From NCBI GenBank assembly GCA_030042855.1, contig JASHYU010000114.1:1-9062 (forward strand): a stretch of DNA of 9,062 bases, given 5' to 3'. The notes below the pieces were generated by a model. The model saw only the letters and a program-made list of their open reading frames with translations. It ran no database searches and had not been told where the DNA came from. Position numbers and translations under genes: made by a program. This DNA comes from Thermoplasmata archaeon. GTDB taxonomy: Archaea; Thermoplasmatota; Thermoplasmata; UBA184. This document shows positions 6,134 to 9,062 of this stretch, piece by piece (the stretch's first letter is position 1; the number at the start of each line of letters is the position of its first letter).

Positions 6134-7132
6134 CTAGCGGTTCGCGAACCGACGGGCCGCGACCACGTACAGCACGACGAGGATGGCCAGCCCGACCCCG
6201 AGCAGGACCACGATCGCCAGGGCGGTGCCGCTCAGGATCGGCGGCGCGGGGCTCGGCGGGCTGGCCGCGAGCCGCACGACCATCGTGACGGTCTCGTTGC
6301 TCACGATGCGCGTCACGTTGTAGTACGGGGCGTAGCCGGTCGCGAGGACGATGACCGTCCAGACGCCGGGGGTGAGGTTGAACGAGGTCGTCCCCGACGG
6401 GATGCCCGGGTAGACGACGCCGTTGAGGTAGAAGTCCGCCGCCGCGACATCGAGCGAGACCGTGAGCACCCCCGGCGGGACCTTCTCGCGGACGAAGGCG
6501 AGCGAGAGGGACGAGTTGTGGGCGAGGTCGCCGGAACCCGCGCCGGTCGACGACACGTAGCCCGCGGAGGAGTCGGCGAAGGTGTACGCCCCGGCGGGGA
6601 TCCAGAAGTCCGCGCTCGCGTCCCCGGCGAGGGTCGCGTTCTGCGTGAGACCGTCCGCGGTGAGCGAGACGTTCCACGACACGTTGTAGGGTAGCCCGGT
6701 CGGCGCCACGGTGAGGTGGTAGCCGAGCCAGAACCGCTCCACGACCGACGCGTTCGCGCCGGTGAGCGCGATCGCGCTCGGGGCGCCGTAGGTCTCGTAG
6801 TTGGGCTGATTCGCCGCCGCGGAGATGGTGTAGACCCCGTCCGGCAGCGTCTCGTTCACGTCGGCCGCGTCCGTGGAATTGTCCGAGGCGAACAAGGAGC
6901 CGTTGCGCGCCGTGACCACCTCCCAGTCGGTGTCCGCGGGGAGGCCGCGCTCGTCGAAGCTGACGTTGGAATCCTGGGCCGGGTCGACGAACCCGCGCGG
7001 GGTCGCCCCGGGCCCGACGGCGGGGGTCCGCGTCGAGGGGCCCATCGGGTGCGCGGCGGCCGGACCCGGGACCGTCCCGACCATCATTCCGATCACGATC
7101 AGCGCGCCCACGACGAACAGCCTCCGCGGCAT
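6134..7132 (-). CDS. Membrane-anchored surface protein with PEGA-like module
   Basis: A 332-residue cell-surface protein. A signal peptide (about 1-27, ending PGPAAA-H) leads to an extracellular region of three beta-rich modules. The first, about 55-115, contains VSFDERGLPADTDWEVV and LPDGVYTI. The second, about 138-195, contains LTVAPTGLPYNVSWNVSL and IPAGAYTF. The third is a PEGA-like repeat, about 220-288 (LTVSLDVAAADFYLNGVVYP, then LTPGVWTVIVLATGYAPY). A Pro-rich linker (291-299), one membrane helix (about 300-325) and a short basic tail (AARRFANR) follow, giving an outside-facing type I layout. Twelve N-glycosylation sequons fit an archaeal envelope protein. The GLP...W...NG...G-Y-T module layout is one I associate with Thermoplasmatota surface proteins. 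The ligand or partner is unknown. A TATA-like CTTACC on the minus strand (about 7157-7165) lies at leaderless spacing from the ATG at 7132. It is convergent with the CDGSH gene. Confidence 0.85.
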   Translation of the reverse strand: MPRRLFVVGALIVIGMMVGTVPGPAAAHPMGPSTRTPAVGPGATPRGFVDPAQDSNVSFDERGLPADTDWEVVTARNGSLFASDNSTDAADVNETLPDGVYTISAAANQPNYETYGAPSAIALTGANASVVERFWLGYHLTVAPTGLPYNVSWNVSLTADGLTQNATLAGDASADFWIPAGAYTFADSSAGYVSSTGAGSGDLAHNSSLSLAFVREKVPPGVLTVSLDVAAADFYLNGVVYPGIPSGTTSFNLTPGVWTVIVLATGYAPYYNVTRIVSNETVTMVVRLAASPPSPAPPILSGTALAIVVLLGVGLAILVVLYVVAARRFANR

Positions 7133-7285
7133 CGAGAGCCCAGGGGCCCGAGGCGCGGTAAGCGTCGCGCTCCGGTGACGCCGGGGCCCTCCGGAGAGGT
7201 CCTGCGACTATGTACTCTCCCGAAACCGCGGCGCGCCCCCGCGGCGGGCCGTCGATCCGGGCGGAACGCCGATCGCGGGGCCGGC

Positions 7286-7780
7286 TCACTCGGAGGCGCC
7301 GTGGTACGTCTCGGTCGCGAGGCCGGGGACCTCGCCGCCGGGCCACGTGGACCGGGGCCACCCCGGCGCGGGGTGGGCGACCCTCCCGATCGCGAGCCGG
7401 GAGAGCTCGGAGATCCAGGTCGCCCGGGCGATCCCCTCGAGCGGAACTTCCCGGACCTCGGCGATCTCGGGAGGGCGGGCGACGGGCGACCCCTCGACGT
7501 GCTCGAGCTCGAAGGCGAAGTAGACGTCGCTCTCGTCCGCGCGCAGGACCTTGTGCCGCACCAGGAGGAGACGACCGACGCGGGCGATGACCCCGGTCTC
7601 CTCCTCGAGCTCGCGCCGCAGCGCGGCCTCGAGGGTCTCGCCGGGTTCGACGTAGCCGCTCGGGATCGTGAACCGCGGGCGGTAAACCGCGCGGTTCACG
7701 AGCGCCTTGCCGTCCCGCACCAGGACGCCGCCGACCCCGAGCCGCGTGTGGGGCGGCGGCAACGGGGGGAGCGCGTTCAC
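7286..7780 (-). CDS. Nudix hydrolase
   Basis: A 164-residue Nudix-fold enzyme that would hydrolyse a nucleoside diphosphate linked to another moiety, using divalent metal held by the Nudix-box glutamates. The box runs from residue 42 to 64 and matches G-x5-E-x7-REUxEExGU exactly: the glycine of GYVEPGE, seven residues, then RELEEETGV. Around it, GVGGVLVRDGKALVNRA and FTIPSG give the usual strand and the W/IPSG-type turn before the box. Substrate cannot be deduced. The start is GTG at 7780: its last two bases are shared with the TGA stop of the upstream acetyltransferase gene (GTGA at 7780-7777), so translational coupling is likely. The frame is open much further upstream, but that part is the shadow of the acetyltransferase. 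The tail after residue 130 (Pro/Gly/Trp-rich) is not recognised. The gap to the surface-protein gene is 153 bases. Confidence 0.93.
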   Translation of the reverse strand: MNALPPLPPPHTRLGVGGVLVRDGKALVNRAVYRPRFTIPSGYVEPGETLEAALRRELEEETGVIARVGRLLLVRHKVLRADESDVYFAFELEHVEGSPVARPPEIAEVREVPLEGIARATWISELSRLAIGRVAHPAPGWPRSTWPGGEVPGLATETYHGASE

Positions 7781-8310
7781 GATCGGGCCTCGACGGGGGA
7801 GGGCGGTCGGGCTCGGGCGCGCACCGCCCGCGGCCCGCGGAGCCACTTGTCCATGAAGATGAACTCCCGGCGGCCGTAGCCGAGCCGCTCGTAGAACCCG
7901 CAGGCGCGCACGTTCTCGGGGAAGACGTGGAGGTTCACCTTCGCGCAGCCCTTCCGGGCGAGACGTCGCTCGACCTCCGCCATCAGGCGGGCCCCGATCC
8001 CGAGGTGCCGCGCGGGCTCCTCTACCGCGAGATGGTTGATCCAGCCGCGCCGACCGTCGAAGCGGCCGAGCACGGCCCCGACCAGCACGCCGTCCCACTC
8101 CGCCACGAGGAAGAGATCGGGGTCCCGCCGCCGCGTGCGCTCGAGCTCCGCCGGCCGGTCCGACGGACCGACCGTGAGTCCGGAAGCCCGCCAGAGGTCC
8201 CGCACCGCCGGATAGTCCCGCGGAACGTAGGTGCGCAGCACCGCTCGGTCCGGCGGGTTCGTGCGGGACGGGGGGCGCCGGTCGCTTCGCGGCGACGACC
8301 GAGGCGGCAT
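7777..8310 (-). CDS. GNAT-family N-acetyltransferase (YpeA-like)
   Basis: A 177-residue acetyl-CoA-dependent acyltransferase of the GNAT fold. The core starts at VLRTYVPRDYPAVRDLW (24-40). PDLFLVAEWDGVLVGAVLG (64-82) forms the central strands. Motif A is LAVEEPARHLGIGARLM (94-110), with the R-x-x-G-x-G pyrophosphate loop. ENVRACGFYERLGY (132-145) is motif B. The order and wording resemble E. coli YpeA, an uncharacterised GNAT protein, so whether the target is a protein or a small molecule is unknown. I chose the ATG at 8310. The frame is open to a GTG at 8406, but the added 32 residues are Gly/Ala/Arg-rich filler and that GTG falls inside the palindrome at 8402-8416. The first 20 residues from the ATG are also Pro/Arg/Ser-rich. 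The gene overlaps the Nudix gene by four bases (GTGA), forming a two-gene operon. Confidence 0.9.
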   Translation of the reverse strand: MPPRSSPRSDRRPPSRTNPPDRAVLRTYVPRDYPAVRDLWRASGLTVGPSDRPAELERTRRRDPDLFLVAEWDGVLVGAVLGRFDGRRGWINHLAVEEPARHLGIGARLMAEVERRLARKGCAKVNLHVFPENVRACGFYERLGYGRREFIFMDKWLRGPRAVRARARPPSPVEARS

Positions 8311-8401
8311 GGGCTCGAGATCCCGGGCGGAGCCTTCACCTTGCCGTCCCGGGCCCGGGCCCGCCCGGCGAGCGCGTCCCGTCCGCGCGGGGCCCGCGTC
8401 C

Positions 8402-8416
8402 GTCACCGCCGGTGAC
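8402..8416. promoter_or_regulatory. Perfect 15-bp palindrome between divergent genes, possible operator
   Basis: GTCACCGCCGGTGAC is a perfect 7-bp inverted repeat around one central base. It lies almost midway between the acetyltransferase ATG (8310, minus) and the ABC ATPase ATG (8502, plus). The pattern fits a dimeric regulator acting on both promoters. The flanks are very GC-rich and no TATA box is evident for either gene, so chance cannot be excluded. Confidence 0.45.
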
Positions 8417-8488
8417 CGCCGGCCGTGGGTGCCCGCCGTGCGCCCGCCTCATCGTCCGGACCCCCGTGGTCCCGGTCGAACGGGACGC

Positions 8489-8497
8489 GGAGGAGGT
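8489..8497 (+). promoter_or_regulatory. Strong ribosome binding site of the ABC ATPase
   Basis: GGAGGAGGT ends four bases before the ATG at 8502 and fixes that start. The open frame has no better candidate near the first conserved residues of the ATPase. Confidence 0.75.
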
Positions 8498-8501
8498 TCG
8501 C

Positions 8502-9062
8502 ATGGTGGGGGCGATCCGCACGGAATCCCTCGGCAAGACCTACCCGGACGGCACGGTCGCGGTGCGGGACGTGAGCCTCACCGTGGGCTCCGGCGAGATC
8601 TTCGCCTTCCTGGGTCCGAACGGAGCCGGCAAGACGACGACCCTCTCGATGCTGACGACCGTCCTCCGCCCGACCGCGGGGCGCGCCGAGATCGACGGGA
8701 TCGACGTCGTCCGATCCCCGGAGCGGATCCGCCGCGAGATCGGGCTCGTCTTCCAGCGTTCGACCGCGGACGAGGTGCTCACGGGACAGGAGAACCTCGA
8801 GATCGCCGCGGGGCTCTACGGCCTCTCGCCGCGCGAAGAGCGCCCCCGCCTCCGGGAGATCCTCGCCACCCTCGACCTCGCGGGCGTCGCCGACCGCCGC
8901 GTTCGGGACTACTCCGGCGGGATGCGGCGGCGCCTCGAGATCGCGGTCGGCATCGTCCACGCACCGCGGATCCTGTTCCTGGACGAGCCGACCCTCGGGC
9001 TCGACCCCACGGGACGGGCCGAGTTCTGGCAGCTGATCCGGGGGCTCCGCGCGCGCCAGGAG
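8502..9062 (+). CDS. ABC-2-type exporter ATP-binding protein, 3' end cut by window edge
   Basis: The first 187 residues of an ABC ATPase; the frame runs off the right edge. Motifs in order: Walker A GPNGAGKT (38-45), Q-loop VFQ with Q85, signature YSGGMRRRLEIA (137-148), Walker B ILFLDEP (157-163), and the following LGLDPTGR (165-172) that starts the D-loop region. The wording (IGLVFQRSTADEVLTGQENL, YSGGMRRRLEI, PTLGLDPTGRAEFW) matches the DrrA/NodI-type subfamily, which drives ABC-2 permeases exporting lipids, antibiotics or polysaccharide. The cargo cannot be named without the permease, which should lie to the right. The product is cytoplasmic and membrane-associated. It is divergent from the GNAT-Nudix operon, with a palindrome midway. 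About 70 residues with the H-loop histidine are missing because of the window, not because of a mutation. Confidence 0.95.
   Translation, partial: MVGAIRTESLGKTYPDGTVAVRDVSLTVGSGEIFAFLGPNGAGKTTTLSMLTTVLRPTAGRAEIDGIDVVRSPERIRREIGLVFQRSTADEVLTGQENLEIAAGLYGLSPREERPRLREILATLDLAGVADRRVRDYSGGMRRRLEIAVGIVHAPRILFLDEPTLGLDPTGRAEFWQLIRGLRARQE

Noticed and set aside
7142..7222. Short complementary arms between the Nudix and surface-protein genes (GGGGCCC and GAGAG/CTCTC types)
   Set aside because: Arms of five to seven G/C-rich bases with mismatches and no T-run on the minus strand; not enough to call a terminator.
8348..8363. CCCGGGCCCGGGCCCG, self-complementary tract
   Set aside because: A simple G/C tract in GC-rich DNA; its symmetry is expected from composition.
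8311..8406. Upstream GTG start for the acetyltransferase
   Set aside because: It adds 32 low-complexity residues and overlaps the palindrome at 8402-8416; the ATG at 8310 is simpler.

Overview
The window is about 9 kb of very GC-rich DNA that looks chromosomal and probably archaeal. The best guess is a high-GC member of the Thermoplasmatota; no rRNA or marker gene is present to prove it. Four things point that way: sequon-rich secreted proteins, one of them with a PEGA-like module and a C-terminal membrane anchor; isolated TATA-like boxes in GC-rich flanks at archaeal promoter spacing; a mix of leaderless-looking starts and strong AGGAGG sites; and a GTGA start/stop overlap. Some genes (a tautomerase and a LmrA/YxaF-type TetR regulator) resemble bacterial families and may have been transferred.

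Layout, left to right. A four-helix membrane protein, cut at the left edge (2-445, +), is followed by about 550 bases without an intact gene. That stretch contains a decayed copy of the start of a downstream gene (804-963). Next come a tautomerase (1000-1446, -) and a divergent TetR regulator (1514-2128, +), sharing a promoter that holds a perfect inverted repeat. A DUF308/HdeD-like membrane protein follows (2160-3227, +). Its 3' end runs antisense into the tail of a nucleoside phosphorylase gene (3085-3993, -). After a 442-base divergent promoter region come a secreted sequon-rich protein (4436-5257, +), a double-CDGSH iron-sulfur protein (5431-6120, +) and, convergent with it, a membrane-anchored surface protein (6134-7132, -). 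The right end carries a coupled GNAT acetyltransferase-Nudix pair (7286-8310, -) and, divergent from it, the ATPase of an ABC-2-type exporter (8502 onward, +), cut at the right edge. Another perfect inverted repeat sits midway between those two start codons.

How the genes work together. The clearest unit is TetR-tautomerase: divergent genes, one operator-like palindrome overlapping both TATA-like boxes, and the membrane gene 31 bases downstream of tetR. A ligand-responsive repressor controlling a small-molecule tautomerase and perhaps a membrane protein is a reasonable reading. The roughly 160-bp direct repeats on both sides of this cassette record a past duplication or insertion. The remaining genes look like independent housekeeping, stress or surface genes. 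I see no CRISPR array, tRNA, rRNA, insertion sequence or phage gene, and no clearly new multi-gene defence system.
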